From: Scolanthus callimorphus | Lineage: Eukaryota > Cnidaria > Anthozoa > Actiniaria > Edwardsiidae | Assembly: GCA_033964015.1 (NCBI GenBank) | Contig: CM066912.1 | Coordinates: forward strand, 25,269,605-25,333,604 | Reading direction: 5' to 3' | Length of the DNA: 64,000 nucleotides | In this document: positions 33,041 through 45,116 of the stretch, piece after piece | Layout of the letters: each line of letters opens with the position of its first letter | Position numbering within the stretch: the first letter of the stretch is position 1 | Notes under the pieces: generated by a model | What the model saw: only the letters and a program-made list of their open reading frames with translations | The model's database searches: none | Told to the model about the DNA's origin: nothing | Position numbers and translations under genes: made by a program

Positions 33041-33359
33041 AGGGAAGAGGTCAGAACAACGGTACTCGATAGGTATCCAGGGATGGTGAATTAGGTGGTG
33101 GGTAGCGGTTACTACTTACCGCCATAAGTATCCAGTGATTTTTTTTCTCGAAACACAAATAAGGGATACCTGATTTTATTGCAGAAATGTGTTGTTCTCT
33201 TCATGAGCAGAATGGTAGGGTTTTCGCCATGATTCATCAATTATTTCACGAGATATCGGCAGTTGAAAATCCGAAAAAATAGAGAGAGGTGGTGGGCCTC
33301 GGGTACCCACCCCCCTAAACTGGATACTTATAAAGTACCGTTGTTTTGACCTCTTCCCT
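33041..33359. repeat. MITE with AGGGAAGAGGTCAGAACAAC ends
   Basis: The ~25-base inverse of the left end (GTTGTTTTGACCTCTTCCCT) closes the element at 33359. A second pair (GGTATCCAG / CTGGATAC) lies inside. Confidence 0.75.
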
Positions 33360-35828
33360 AAAATCACTACATTTCAAAGGTCGGGTTTAAACTCCGATAA
33401 GTTTAAACTCCCTATGTGATCGGAGTAACAACTATCAAACATGCCGAATTTTCTCTTACGGATCCGTCTTTGAGATATCAGGCTTTAAACATTGGTTTCT
33501 GCACTATTATGTGGGAGAATTAGTATTTTGATCGGGAATAAGCCAATTTTGTTCAATCATATCTAAAATTCATATTCATTAATTTTTTAAAAATTGTAAT
33601 TATTAAGCATTTGGTCATACAAACTCCTCGTTTACGTAATCGTGAACTATGGCGGCGATCGTAGACATTTCATTATCGGTCATTTCCGCTCTCTCTGCTC
33701 TCATGACAGCCCAGTATAACCATCATGAACAACACTTGGAAACTCTCTGACTAACCCTGCCATTTCCAGCTGAACAGTCATGTGTTTGATATTTCACTAC
33801 GAGCCTATGATTACAGTAAAACCCGAGAGTAAGAACCTACATTTTCCGAAGTTAGCCTAACAGGTTCCTATATAAATGCTGCTACGTGCAAATTTAGGCT
33901 ATAGGTTCTTAATTTTTATGGTACAAATAGTACTGTCATGACTTCAGTAAAGACGTGGTATATATCACATTTCTCCTTTATTTTTAAATCATTATTCAAG
34001 GTATTCATAATTCTAATAGGGGAAGGAGGATCGAGCGCAACCCCTGAAACCAAAACGTTTGAAAAATAAATAAACTAACCAATTAACTAAGAAATTGCGA
34101 CAAAAGCCAGGGAAACGAGTAAAAAAAAAACCTCTGAAAAAGTAAGGGAAATAAACCCCTTTGAAAAGGTTCCCGCTACGGGCCTGCTTGTACAGGCGTA
34201 ATTCTACACATGAAATATTGAAAAAGGAATGAATTTCTTAAACAGAAATGTTATCAATTAGAACGATAACGATTTAGACCTGCATTGTCAAACGTGGGAA
34301 TTGTGCAGCCTCGAAATTTTATGTTGTTACTTACAATACAATGTAAGGAAAAGTTATCACAATTGACAGAAAATGTTAAGTTACAAATCATTTCGGCTGT
34401 TTCTTTTAACTATGGGTGTAAAATAGAAAGTACCGAATTAGATTCGACGATGCAAAAGATGGACTTTGAAACGGCCCTTTCTTTCTTGCTCGATAATTTT
34501 CTTTTTGGCTTTATGGTCCGAACTTCAGCGAGTCAAACTACTTTCTTCCGTCTTAACTTTTCATCTCTTCGTCTGCGCAATTAAAAAACTCTGTTTCTTT
34601 TACATATCAGCTTAATCTGAAGGTAAACACAGAGTAAAAAATTGTATGTTTTCAAAATAATCGGAGGAAGTGCGAGAAGATATCCTTGATAAGTTTCTGA
34701 GGATCACGCTGAACTTGGAATTTCATTGATAGCGTGAATCATTTTAATCGCCATATGTTTAGCTTGCTGGGTTTACTTGGTGAGTTATCAGTTAAAAAAA
34801 ATCATGCAATTGAGGTCTAAATTCCCAAGCAAAACATTTAAAAAACTTTCAATGTTTTTACCTTACGTAACGGCTGTCTTCTAGCGTCTATTGATGTGAT
34901 AGTGTTTTACTCCGCTTTCATAGGTTGCAAACGAGTACGCGACGTCGTTCAGCTTTGAAGTCAGTCTGTTTGCTTTTTCATTTGGAGTTTAACGTTTTAC
35001 AAGCTTTTACGGGTGGCAAGAACCAGATTTATTAAGGTTGCTAAGGCGTTTATCAATCAGGATGATTTCAATTAAACAACTCTGGGGAATCACTCAATAC
35101 TTTAAACTGTGCATGACACTTTAAACTTTAATGACATAAGCGAATATTTAATAGATGAATATTTTAAAGCGGTAGTGTTGGGGGTTAATTTAGGTAGCTT
35201 AACTGCAGTCAAATTTACAAGAAATTAGGTATCTTAAATAATCATTCAGCTGCGAAATTTGGAGTACTTTTCGTGTGTTATCGAGCGGATAAAAATGGAT
35301 TGCGAATTGGTATTTTTGATTTCTTACGGGTTGAACAGTTTCAAACTTGAAGATTTGATGGCGAAAGCTATATTAATCTTAGATAAGAATGCTTGTTAAA
35401 TGCAAAAAGTAAACACCCGTATATAAGTGAACAAATGGATTAAGAACGTCAAGCTGAAATTTGTCATTTTAGATACCTGTTTTATTAGGACCTTACAATA
35501 TATATACTCTCATTTGCAAAAACACTGTCTACCCTGAAAAAAATACATATATGTATCCCTTGTTTTTTTATCAGTCACTTTTATCAGTCACTTCGAGCAT
35601 GGGGGTGCAACACCAAGGTCACGTGGTATAACGTTACGATGGCATCATCACAACTAGAAAAATTGATATCTCGGGAATTAAAGGAACATCACCAGATGAC
35701 CAAATTTGGATAAACGGTATCGACCATTTCACCGAGGCACTCGGTGCCTTTGATTTTTTCTATTTACGGTCACTTCATTCTTCTTGAAATGGCCGTCATA
35801 TATAGTATATCAAGACGGTCTACTTAAA
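33360..35828. other. No gene recognised; one small MITE copy
   Basis: A repeat at about 33815-33935 (ACAGTAAAACCCGAGAGTAA, TTAGCCTAACAGGTTC) matches about 29290-29392. A 99-codon frame at 34285-34584 has no ATG at its reported start and no recognised domain. A single degenerate unit resembling the CRE minisatellite (CACGTGG, TTGATATCTCG, CACCAGATGA) lies at about 35610-35705. Confidence 0.45.
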
Positions 35829-36207
35829 CTCGGTCCCCATTAGTGTGATCGTAAGAATCATAGCACCAGGCCATATGTTTCTTATGACATATATTCTTTA
35901 TTATATTATTATATTCTTATAAGCGTAAATTTGTCATATGTATATAGCCTTAACTTGCGCATTTGTATTTACTTATAATTCAGTGTTTCACTGTAAAAGG
36001 AATTAATAAACCATATTATTATTATTATTATTATATTATTATGACTTGGTGAGGACGCTTCGTCATGAGCGTCGCAAGGCGCTTAACGCACGACATAAGC
36101 ACGATCACAAGAAATTCAACATCGAAGCGTCCTCACTGAGTAATAAGAAACATACCGCCTGGTGCTTATGATTCTTATGATCCTTATGACGCTAGTGGGG
36201 ACCGAGC
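35829..36207. repeat. MITE with internal ATT microsatellite
   Basis: CTCGGTCCCCATTAGTGTGA at the left is inverted as CGCTAGTGGGGACCGAG at the right. The arms extend through ATAGCACCAGG / CCTGGTGCTTAT. (ATT)n lies at about 36015-36040. Confidence 0.75.
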
Positions 36208-36226
36208 TTTAACAAGCTTCCACTGC

Positions 36227-36377
36227 GAATTCAGTGTTCATAAAATGTAGTAGAGTGTTTTTTATCGGACCGCGAAAAGAGTACTGGCACTATCAGATAC
36301 TACTGCACACTAGTCATGTGCTTTTCACAGTCCGATAAAAAACACTCTGACTACTGTTTTTTATGAATACTGAATTC
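36227..36377. repeat. Foldback element
   Basis: GAATTCAGTGTTCATAAAA and TTTTTTATGAATACTGAATTC are at the ends. Inner arms GAGTGTTTTTTATCGGAC / GTCCGATAAAAAACACTC are exact inverses. Confidence 0.85.
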
Positions 36378-36379
36378 GA

Positions 36380-37033
36380 TTTAATCAGGGAAGTCTGCCC
36401 TGATTAAATATACTTTATTGCACCAGGGTCTGCAGTGTTTGTCAAGAAAAAAGAGAGCGGCGGTACATTTAATCGTTTTAACATTTTTCAAATTTCACAC
36501 TTCACAAGAATATTTTAATGAAATGACGGCGTTCAGACCAAAAAAGTCACCCATGATTTCGTTAGGTATGAAAACGGTTTATGACATTTTGACATACAAA
36601 AAATTAATTTTCAAAGCTATTGAACTGTTGTTAGAGCTTTAAGTCGTCGCTGAAGATAAAGTCAAAGTGTTTTTTATTTATTCATTCATTTTAATGAAAC
36701 TTAGTTGCGGTACCAACAAGCCTTGAAGCTGGTATCTTGACACACCAAACATATTATTTTCAAACCCTGTATGGACTGTTCAGTAAATGAAAAGAAAAAG
36801 AAACAAAAAAACGTCCGAATTGGTTTTTTTGAGTTTACAAATCGCGTCATGATAAGTTCAACATTAATTATTTCAGGCAAAGGCTTTATTTTCCAGGAAA
36901 AAAGGTAGCCTTGACTGTGTCGGATTGCTTTTTACGAAGTTATCCTAAAAAAAACTTCGTTAGGTTAAGATACTTTAGTTGCTAAACATTAATTCCAAGT
37001 TACCTTTTCTGCTGCACTTCAAAAGCGTCATGT
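36380..37033. other. No gene recognised
   Basis: A 74-codon frame at 36418-36642 has no known motif. The remainder is AT-rich. Confidence 0.4.
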
Positions 37034-37337
37034 AGGGCCAGTTTTAGACGTCGAACCTAATTCTGTCGCTCTTAATGTCAATTTCCAATTGTTTAGTTAG
37101 TTAGAGCTAGTTTCTCTAGCTTATTTGCATCAAGCACAGCACTGTCTGCCGTGCCAACACCGCGCTACTGCCGCGCTAAATTACAATTTTGAATCCTTCC
37201 AGCGCTCCTTAAATCAGCGGGCTGAAAGCTATATTAACCTCACAAAATCACTCGTATTGAAATTACCTGTTTTTACTGGCTAATAAACCCAGTCAATTTA
37301 GCGCGACAGAATTAAGTTCGACGTTAAAACGGGCCTT
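37034..37337. repeat. MITE with AGGGCCAGTTTTAGACGTCG ends
   Basis: Left GACGTCGAACCTAATTCTGT and right ACAGAATTAAGTTCGACGTT are ~32-base terminal inverted repeats. Two GCGCTA motifs lie inside. Confidence 0.75.
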
Positions 37338-37907
37338 AAATCTCATGTCCATGTTTGTTCATAGCTTGAAAAAAATTAATTTAAAGAGTATTAGATATCG
37401 CTCAGTCTTGTGTGTTTGGAATTTAGCACCATCGATTCACACAGTAAGCTGAAGGTGAATTTCACCTGAGAGTACAGTAAACAAATGTTGAATGTTTTTA
37501 TTAAATTTTATGGAAGTGCATGAAATTGTTTGTTAACGTTTAATTATTATATGCTCGGGTAAAGCACTTTGAAATTTGTGAAATTTAAAATGAAACCACC
37601 AAGATGATTTTCCAGATTTTTTTTTAGTTTGCGTTTTCAAAAGCAATCCTAAAAAAAAATCCTAAATAAAAAAGTGCGGTTTGAATTTCTCCTTGCTTTT
37701 TTCACAAGAAAGATAAAAAACAGTGGCACTGAGATGAACGAATTTTTGAGAAAAAGTCCAAGTCATTTCTAAGGATCCCCATAATTTCCATACAGCTAGT
37801 GTCGCAAAAAGGTATTAAAACTAACATGCCTTGCCTACATTGCCACCTGCTGTTCATTACTCAGAAAACATCTGAAATAAACTGCCCAGAATTGAGAAGA
37901 AACTTTG

Positions 37908-38176
37908 CCACTGCATGTATTGCTACGCGACCTCAAAATGCAATGTTGCGATGGCCGCGATTTTAGCTGTCAATCAAACCAAAACGGTGGATTCGGCTGC
38001 TTCAGTGGGTCGTAATTGATTGTCAAATCAACCAAAATGGTTCTAAGCTATCCTTGTGCTTCCTTGCCTAGAATGTTTGACTTTCTGGTTCAAGAAAATG
38101 AACATTACAGTTTTCTTTCGTACAATCGCCAATCGCAATAGTGAATATTGAGGTCGTGTAGCAATACATACGGTGG
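37908..38176. repeat. MITE with CCACTGCATGTATTGCTACG ends
   Basis: The right end is the inverse, CGTGTAGCAATACATACGGTGG, and the arms are ~28 bases. The body contains AATGCAATGTTGCGATGG. No coding content. Confidence 0.8.
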
Positions 38177-38650
38177 TAAAAAATACTACTATACAGCACA
38201 CTCTGTCACTATACAAAGGAACTAAGTTAGTTCCTGGTCCACTCGATACATGTTCTATGTCCTAGTTACTATGCGGGACGGTATGCTAAGCTGCATAAAT
38301 TAAAGCTTTCGCTAAATTTAATTTCGCTTTATGCAAATTCGGGGGACTGGATTCTGTTGCCTAGGAAACGGAAAAGAACTCACGGTTTTGCCTGGTTAGA
38401 TAGATAGATAGCAAACTGGTTGCCGAGTTTCATATCGTGAGGGACTGCGTACGAATCCCTTAATATTACGATAGTCAAAACAAGACCCAGTTAGTATGAA
38501 AAGCACATCGATTTGTGTAAAATCCGAAAATTTGGTGTTACTTAAATCAATACTGACCAAGATACAACAATTTCAAACTCAAAAATTTAATTAGAAACGT
38601 ATGGCGTCCGGACAAAATCGCGTTAGGCTCTGTATCGACACACTTTCGAA
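38177..38650. other. No gene recognised
   Basis: AT-rich, with a short (GATA)n near 38400. No other structure was noticed. Confidence 0.4.
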
Positions 38651-39560
38651 TATCGGATAATTAGATATTGATAATATCCGATATTAGATCTCTAGTGATC
38701 TCCCTCTCTCCTTCTCCTAGGTGCTAATCTAATCGATATTATCTGATATTCTCAGATATTTATCTATTAGATTTCTAGTTAGATCTCCCTCTCTCCTTCT
38801 CCTAGGTGCTAATCTAATCGATATTATCTGATATTTAACACTTATTGGATGAGGTTGAGCATGATAGTGAGATTTGGCAACGCCGAGGTTTGTGTTATCT
38901 GCCGAAGCGAAGCTGAGGCGGATAACACTAACTCGAGGCGTTGACAAATCTCACTATCATGCGAAAACCGAATTCAATAATTGTTTTATTATTCAGCAAC
39001 CAAGAATTCTTACCTAGCTAAACGAAGTCAGCGATGAGGCCGTGCACGGCGACATGGTTTTTCAACTTCATCTTTACGTCCATTGGTATTTCCTTTTGTA
39101 TTCAATTCAAATAGCCATAGTTGATGTTTAGATATCCTGAGCAATGATCTCTTGGCAAAAATCATAACAGATTCAACAAGAATATTCGCAAAACCGGCTT
39201 TCAATTCGGAAATGAAAACCAAGATGGCGGCCAAACCTATTGGCTTGCGTTATGACGTCATTAGAGTGCATCAATCCTAATGTCTGTAGTATGACGTCAG
39301 GCACTGCGCGCCAACAAGGTTTCGCTGCGTACACTTAGCCAATCAGAACCGAGATAGTGGCATGGCTGAATAATAATATCAGTTATTTATCTATTAGATT
39401 TCTAGTTAGATCTCCCTCTCTCCTCCTAGGTGCTAATCTAATCGATATTATCTGATATTACCTGATATTTTTCTATTAGATTTCTAGTTAGATCTTACTC
39501 TCTCCTCTTGTCGATATGCTCATCTTGTCGATATTATCGGATATTTCTCTATTAGATGTC
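38651..39560. repeat. ~85-bp minisatellite split by two foldback elements
   Basis: Units with TAGATCTCCCTCTCTCC, TCCTAGGTGCTAATCTAATC and GATATTATCTGATATT occur at 38695-38835. They resume at about 39380-39560 with an 85-base period. Between them lie a foldback at 38837-38986 (CATGATAGTGAGATTTG / CAAATCTCACTATCATG) and an element at 38985-39377 with TATTATTCAGC / GCTGAATAATA ends. Confidence 0.8.
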
Positions 39561-39614
39561 AAGTTAGGTCTGCTTAAAGACATCGAGTAACGAGGTATAC
39601 TAAACCCCGATTTA

Positions 39615-39697
39615 GGATTTCGAGTTGGATTTCGAGTTGGATTTCGAGTTGGGTTTTCGAGTTGGATTTTCGAGTTGGATTTTCGAGTTGGATTTGG
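39615..39697. repeat. Short tandem repeat TTTCGAGTTGGA
   Basis: About six copies of a 13-14-base unit (GGATTTCGAGTT or GGATTTTCGAGTT) in direct orientation. Confidence 0.85.
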
Positions 39698-41115
39698 ATT
39701 ATTTTGACCTGTTACATAAAATAGCCAGGAGTCAAAACGCTCTGATATTCTAAACTGACTAATACTAGAACAATTTACAGTTAAACATGAATTAGTTGTT
39801 GTTTACTGAGTAATACATGTAACTGCTGCCTACGATTAGCTTTTGAGTTATTTCTAGGCTAGCGGAACTCTAAACATGGTCTAATTTTATCCTATTCTCT
39901 TTTATTCAATGTAAACTTGAAGAGTTAAATAAATCTGTTGTTGTAACTGGTGCTGCCAAAGCAAAGAAGAGAAAATATCTAATGAACCGACAGAACAGAA
40001 AAACGAAGGCGCTGCACAACGCCAACTTCGCCAACAAGGTGTTCGATCTGAGATTTGTATTCGTACTAAGTAACTTTTTATATTGCTTTTGATCAAACGA
40101 CTGAGCGTTGATTTGGTTTGTCTATCTATTTCAGGCGCTAGATCTTCGAGCAACGAAATAATGGAGTTTGAGCTTTATACGGAGAATTCTCGATGAAAAA
40201 CGCGTGTACCGAAATGCATGTGTAAATTCAGCTGCGTAAATTTTTCGTTTTTTAATCGCTATCGCCGAATTGCCTTTTAATCAAAGTACTGTAGAGGCTC
40301 AATTCGAGCCTGTTTTGTATTTTTACCCCTAAATACTTTCAGATTGCCCGCTCCTATGTCATTTACTTAAAAATAGTAGCTTTTGGTTGACCTATGATGA
40401 GTTTTTCAAGGAAAAACATGTACCCAAATGATTGTCAACATATTATTGTGAATGCGTTCTTTTTGACTCAAAATCGGCATTTTGTCCGAGCTCCACGCTG
40501 GCTTGATTTTATGTTTTTGACCAAATTTATTGCACGATTGCATGCTTTTACAAAACCTGCAGTAAAACAAATGATAGTTGAGTCTGATATGGAGAGTTTT
40601 CGATGAAAATCGTGTACCGATTTGCAGTGCATCGTTCTGAACGACTCGAACTTGCATTCGTCCGTACTTCATCTACTGGACCCCGGTAGATTTTGCTAGT
40701 ATAAACTTACTACATTTGTAGAGGTCAACATAAAAGCGTAATGATGCTTACCTTAACCAATCCGAAATTCTGGTTCTTAACTGGCAAAAAATTCCGAGAG
40801 AAGAAGAAGAATTCGTATCGTGTTGCACTCCAGCTGAACGCGTTCAAACCAATGCGCTAGCAACTCTCATGGGACATTCGCGAAACGATGACTGAAAACA
40901 AGCTTAGCCAATCAGAGTGCGGCTTCCCCATTTAATGTATGCAGCCGCCCGTCCCGTATAATAACTCCATGATTAGATTAATTTCTGGTAAAAGTGATTT
41001 TAACTCGTGAAAATATATTATGGTACAGTGCAATATAACAGTGCAAATATAATGTTTTGCATTTATGTATATATTTTATGCATAATACAATCATGGTTTT
41101 GAGAGTATTCTAAAT
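39698..41115. other. No firm gene; possible exon remnant and direct repeats
   Basis: A plus-strand frame at about 39933-40090 (...KAKKRKYLMNRQNRKT...) begins after a plausible acceptor (TTATTCAATGTAAACTTGAAG) and contains an AACAAG|GTGTTC site. I do not recognise it. A ~55-base segment at 40166-40222 (GAGAATTCTCGATGAAAA) recurs at 40577-40626. A CpG-containing palindromic remnant is not evident. Confidence 0.35.
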
Positions 41116-41245
41116 TTAAAGGCCCATCACCAACCGGGAGCCTTTGCGCCCCGTTTTCGTTTGTTTTCAAATTGATCCATTGTTTTTCTGGCGCTCTGAT
41201 TGGCTAAGAGTCCGCAAAGTCTCTCGGTTGGAGATGGGCCTTTAA
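41116..41245. repeat. MITE family H, copy 2
   Basis: The ends are TTAAAGGCCCATCACCAACC and GATGGGCCTTTAA. The body is nearly identical to 26534-26656, so the family was recently active. Confidence 0.85.
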
Positions 41246-43078
41246 GGTGGCCATATGATAATCATTAGGGACTTTAAGCTGCGATAACGGCAAATAACAA
41301 TACACTTGATTGCAGGGTACAATGCTTGCAGGTGCAAGTCCATAAATTGAATCCAATGCATTTAATCAACTGTTTTCTTCTAAACTGAAACGTGAAACTG
41401 CCTTGTTTTACGCTCTGGCAAGAACGGGGTCGTTGTTGGCGATTTTGCTGTAATTTTGTTTGATATGTTTGAGAATGGATGCGATTTTGCTGTTATCGAT
41501 ATGAAAATGCGAAGGAAAATTTGAAACTATTGAATATTGAGAAATGTGAGCAAACGAGTAGACGGCGATGTTTAGTGAGTCTTGACTTTCCATATATGAA
41601 AAGTCGATGCAAATTTGTAATTTGAACTTGTGAAATGCGAAGAACAATACAGTAGGAAACCCTTTGGGAATCAATCAGCTAAACACACAGTGGTCAGTAA
41701 CAATAGATCCGTATGGAAATAAAGCGCAAAGGTTGCTGGTTGACTTATGGGCCTTTAAGAACCGCCTAGTTCAGAATGTCTTTTCTTGGAAATTATTAAA
41801 AATCTTCAGTTTGTGTTTGTTGCTCGGACATTTTGAATTGACGGGATCGGTCTTTGGTCGGCTGGAAAGAAATTCAATCTTTATTATTATATAGTTTAGA
41901 GAAATTCTAACGACAAGTTTTTAGGTTATCGTCCTAAAAGGCCTCAAAATGATGTATGAAAGAGCCTCTAATTATCACGGGATTCGCGCACGGTTGGGCA
42001 CATTTTCAAGATAGCGTCAACACACATGGAACATTAAAGCTTCCAATGTTTGTTCTAGATAAAGAATCCAACAGTTTAGTTTATACTTGCAAGCGAACCA
42101 GATTGTGTCATGTGAGCGTTTATATCTCAATGTTTTTGTTTCACGTAGTCCTTGACAATAGACCCCTAACACTAAAATTGGGGTCGTTTGTGCCATAACA
42201 GTTTCTAGACAAGCATGGGCACCCCCTTTTTATGTCATACAAGAAAACAGCCCGTCACTTCGTGACGTTAGAAGACTCAACCTGAGTTCCCCCTTCCATA
42301 AACTGCTGATTTACATTTCTACTGCCGAAATAAATGAAGTAAGCCCCAGAGCCTTTTTTGTATGTTTTGCACTGATCTCCCTGATTTTGTTGGAGAAAAT
42401 GACGCACGTGTGTCGTGTGAGTCAGTACGGCTCTCAAATCTGTCCGAAGAACCCGCTAAAATTGAAAATGCAAGCCTATTACACAGAAAAACCATTTGAC
42501 TTGTTTATATGCTTATTATATCTCAGTAAGGGAAGAGAAGAAACAGGTAAAGTAAAATTGGTCTCAGAAATTTTTAGTTTATCATAGGTTTTTTTTAGAG
42601 AATTTCATTCATGGCTTAGCGTTAGTCCAGTCCCTGAACTCTCCTTCGCGGCTCCGTTGTTGCAGTGGCTGTCCGCAGTGGTGTAAGTTTCACACGTCCC
42701 TGGTTTGTTCAAACTTGAATGAAAATTTTTCTTAGCTCAAATTCTTTCGAATTAAAATTATCGCTGCACATAATAGTGAGTAATCTGTAATAGAACCATT
42801 TAGTTTTGAATGTCTATAGTGCTTTCGGCTGAGGGAAATGAGTTCTTTTTTAGTTTATGCTTAAGAAATCGCTTGAATTAGAACTTAGCCCAGGGTGAAT
42901 CTTTTCCAACCAAAACACGCTCACTGTCGAGATTTCCACCTTCTCTGCAGGTTTGTGAACTTCTTTTGCCGACACAGCTTCAGGCCTAAGCGGAGTGAGT
43001 GCGAACGATTTAGCCAATCAGAAACATTTGCGCAGACAACACGATTATAATAGTATAGATTTTCACTCCTTGTGTACT
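41246..43078. other. No gene recognised
   Basis: Several frames of 60-90 codons (41408-41674, 41664-41894, 41956-42198) have no motif I can name. There is no repeat with clear ends. Confidence 0.4.
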
Positions 43079-43348
43079 TAATAGCGGAGCTCCTGCGAGG
43101 GCCGAAGGCCAGCGCAAGCGGAGCACCATACCTAAGGGAAAAACGTATAGTATACTATCGAGTTGATTTTTGGAACGTCACGGGCATTTTGGATCATTTT
43201 GATGACGTCATTGATTACGTAAGGGCACGTGACTTTGGTGTAGAGTTCCTCTTATGGTCTTTGACAGTTTGTCCAAGTTTGGCTTCCTTCCTACCCTTCG
43301 GGAGATATGATTTTTTCTTTATTTTTCTGGTATTAAACCTATAGCGTA

Positions 43349-43394
43349 CGCCGTCCGTCCGTCCGTCCGTCCGTCCGTCCGTCCGTCCGTCCGT
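43349..43394. repeat. (CGTC)n microsatellite
   Basis: About eleven CCGT units in a row, located between the 5' part and the minisatellite of the surrounding element. Confidence 0.95.
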
Positions 43395-43509
43395 GTACAC
43401 ATGGGAACACTGTGGTATGCGAAGAAAAAATTATATCTCCTCAAGGGAGCATGCTAAGACAACCATATTTGGGACATTTTGTCTATGCCACAAGGGGGTG
43501 CTGTAACAC

Positions 43510-44340
43510 GGACACGTGATGTGACGTCATCGATGACGTCATCAGTGATTGAAAAATTAATATCTCATGAAGGGAAGAGTCTAAAAAAACTTGGTAGGGT
43601 AGTCTAGGTCACCAGATGAGCGAGATGAAGTGGTCACGTGATGTGACGTCATCGATGACGTCATCTATGCTTGAAAAATCAATATCTCGTGAAGGGAAGA
43701 CTCTAAAACAGCCAAACTTTGGTAGTGTAGTCTAGCCCACCAGATGAGCGAAATGAGGTGGTCACGTGATATGACGTCATCGATGACGTCATCTATGCTT
43801 GATAAATCAAGGGAAGACTCTAAAACAGCCAAACTTTGGTAGTGTAGTCTAGGCCACCAGATGAGCGAAATGAGGTGGTCACGTGATATGACGTCATCGA
43901 TGACGTCATTTATGCTTGAAAAATCAATATCTCGTGAAGGGAAGACTCTAAAATAGCCAAACTTTGGTAGTGTACTCTAGGTCACCAGGTGAGCGAAATG
44001 AAGTGGTCACGTGATATGACGTCATCGATGACGTCATCTGTGCTTCAAAAATGAATATCTCGTGAAAGGAAGACTAAAACAACCCGAAACTTGGGTAGTG
44101 TAGTCTAGGTCACCAGATGAGCGAAATGAAGTGGTCACGTGATGTGACGTCATCGATGACGTCATCTATGCTTGATAAATCAATATTTCGTGAAGGGAAG
44201 ACTCTAAAACAACCAAACTTTGGTAGTGTAGTCTGGGTCACCAGATGAGCGAAATGAAGTGTTCACGTGATGTGACGTCATCGATGACGTCATCTATGCT
44301 TGAAAAATTAATATCTCGTGAAGGGAAGACTCTAAAGCAA
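43510..44340. repeat. Minisatellite of seven ~128-bp units with paired CRE octamers
   Basis: TGACGTCA starts at 43522, 43644, 43772, 43889, 44017, 44145 and 44273 (spacings 122, 128, 117, 128, 128, 128). Each copy has a second TGACGTCA twelve bases later and a CACGTG E-box just before. Unit text also includes AATATCTCGTGAAGGGAAGA and CACCAGATGAGCGAAATGA. The 117 unit has an internal deletion. Confidence 0.95.
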
Positions 44341-44439
44341 CCATGTAAACCATGTACACATGGGAATCCCTCTAATTCACACAGGAAATTTTATAAGCAG
44401 GAGCTCCGCTTTTAGCCAGTGGCTAAATCTATATATTAG

Positions 44440-45116
44440 TAAATCCACAACTTAACAAAAAAATTCAACGATAAGGTTTAGGGGAATAAACAGGCCAAGG
44501 CATTTCCTCTGAATTGAACAGACATAGTGGAAATGACCTGCTTCAAATCACTACATTTCGAAGGTCGGGTTGACTCGGATAAGGCTTTGAAAAATTGTTT
44601 TTCTTCGGGTATTATAAACCCTTCAGGGTCTGTGGAAGAACGTTTAGCACGAGGTATTTGTTCTTTCATGTGACTCAAGTTTCCAATACTCTAAGATTAA
44701 TATGTTTCAATTTCGCACTGCTTTCACGTGGCTAACGTTAAGTCCAATTTCCGGGAAACAATTCTACTTTCAATTTCTTCAAGTGTTATACAGCCTTCAG
44801 GGTCTGTAGCTGAACGTTCAGCAAAGATATCTGCGATTTCATGTGACTCAAGTTTCCGAATTCTTGGAATGGAAAGAATCTAAATACAGAACAATTATCT
44901 AGTTGTGTTGTGTTTCATATACGATTAACTTTCTAGAGAGGTCATTCTTCTCTGACCAATTAGGCAACGCTTCCAGCCTCTATCACGTTACAACATTGAG
45001 ATTATACCAACAGTTTCGAACCTTTCGAGGAATTCCGATAGTTGTCGTCGAGGTGCCTAGGCTTACAGGCTAGAGACACAGCAATCCTCGCCGTTTTATT
45101 AAGTTCACTGTTTGTC
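44440..45116. promoter_or_regulatory. Upstream region of the lipase gene; direct repeats, no clear core promoter
   Basis: Two related segments (about 44620-44680 and 44785-44860) share CCTTCAGGGTCTGT and TTTCATGTGACTCAAGTTTCC. I see no convincing TATA box or initiator. In-frame stops directly precede the lipase frame, which fixes its first ATG at 45117. Confidence 0.35.

Larger units (their letters stand above)
43079..44439. mobile_element. Helentron-like non-autonomous element with minisatellite core, copy 2
   Basis: Starts TTAATAGCGGAGCTCC. The 5' GCGGAGCTCC (43084-43093) is exactly inverted as GGAGCTCCGC at 44400-44409. It is followed by the hairpin TTTAGCCAGTGGCTAAA (44411-44427) and the tail TCTATATATTAG. 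Inside are a (CGTC)n microsatellite (about 43348-43394) and seven ~128-bp repeats. This order (subterminal inverted repeat, simple repeats, minisatellite, subterminal repeat, terminal hairpin) is the known layout of Helentron-associated elements. No Rep/helicase is encoded. The 90-codon frame at its start is not a recognised protein. Confidence 0.65.

Noticed and set aside
43609..43640. Hammerhead-ribozyme-like text in the minisatellite (CACCAGATGAGCGAAATGA)
   Set aside because: The conserved core needs CTGATGA. Here it is CAGATGA in nearly all units, and stem II would be absent. The resemblance is probably chance.
43510..44340. CRISPR-like array
   Set aside because: Units are ~128 bp with no variable spacers, inside a eukaryotic mobile element. 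It is a minisatellite.
45042..45116. Lipase start at the TTG at 45042 (380 residues)
   Set aside because: Animal genes start at ATG. The first in-frame ATG is 45117, and it directly opens a signal peptide.
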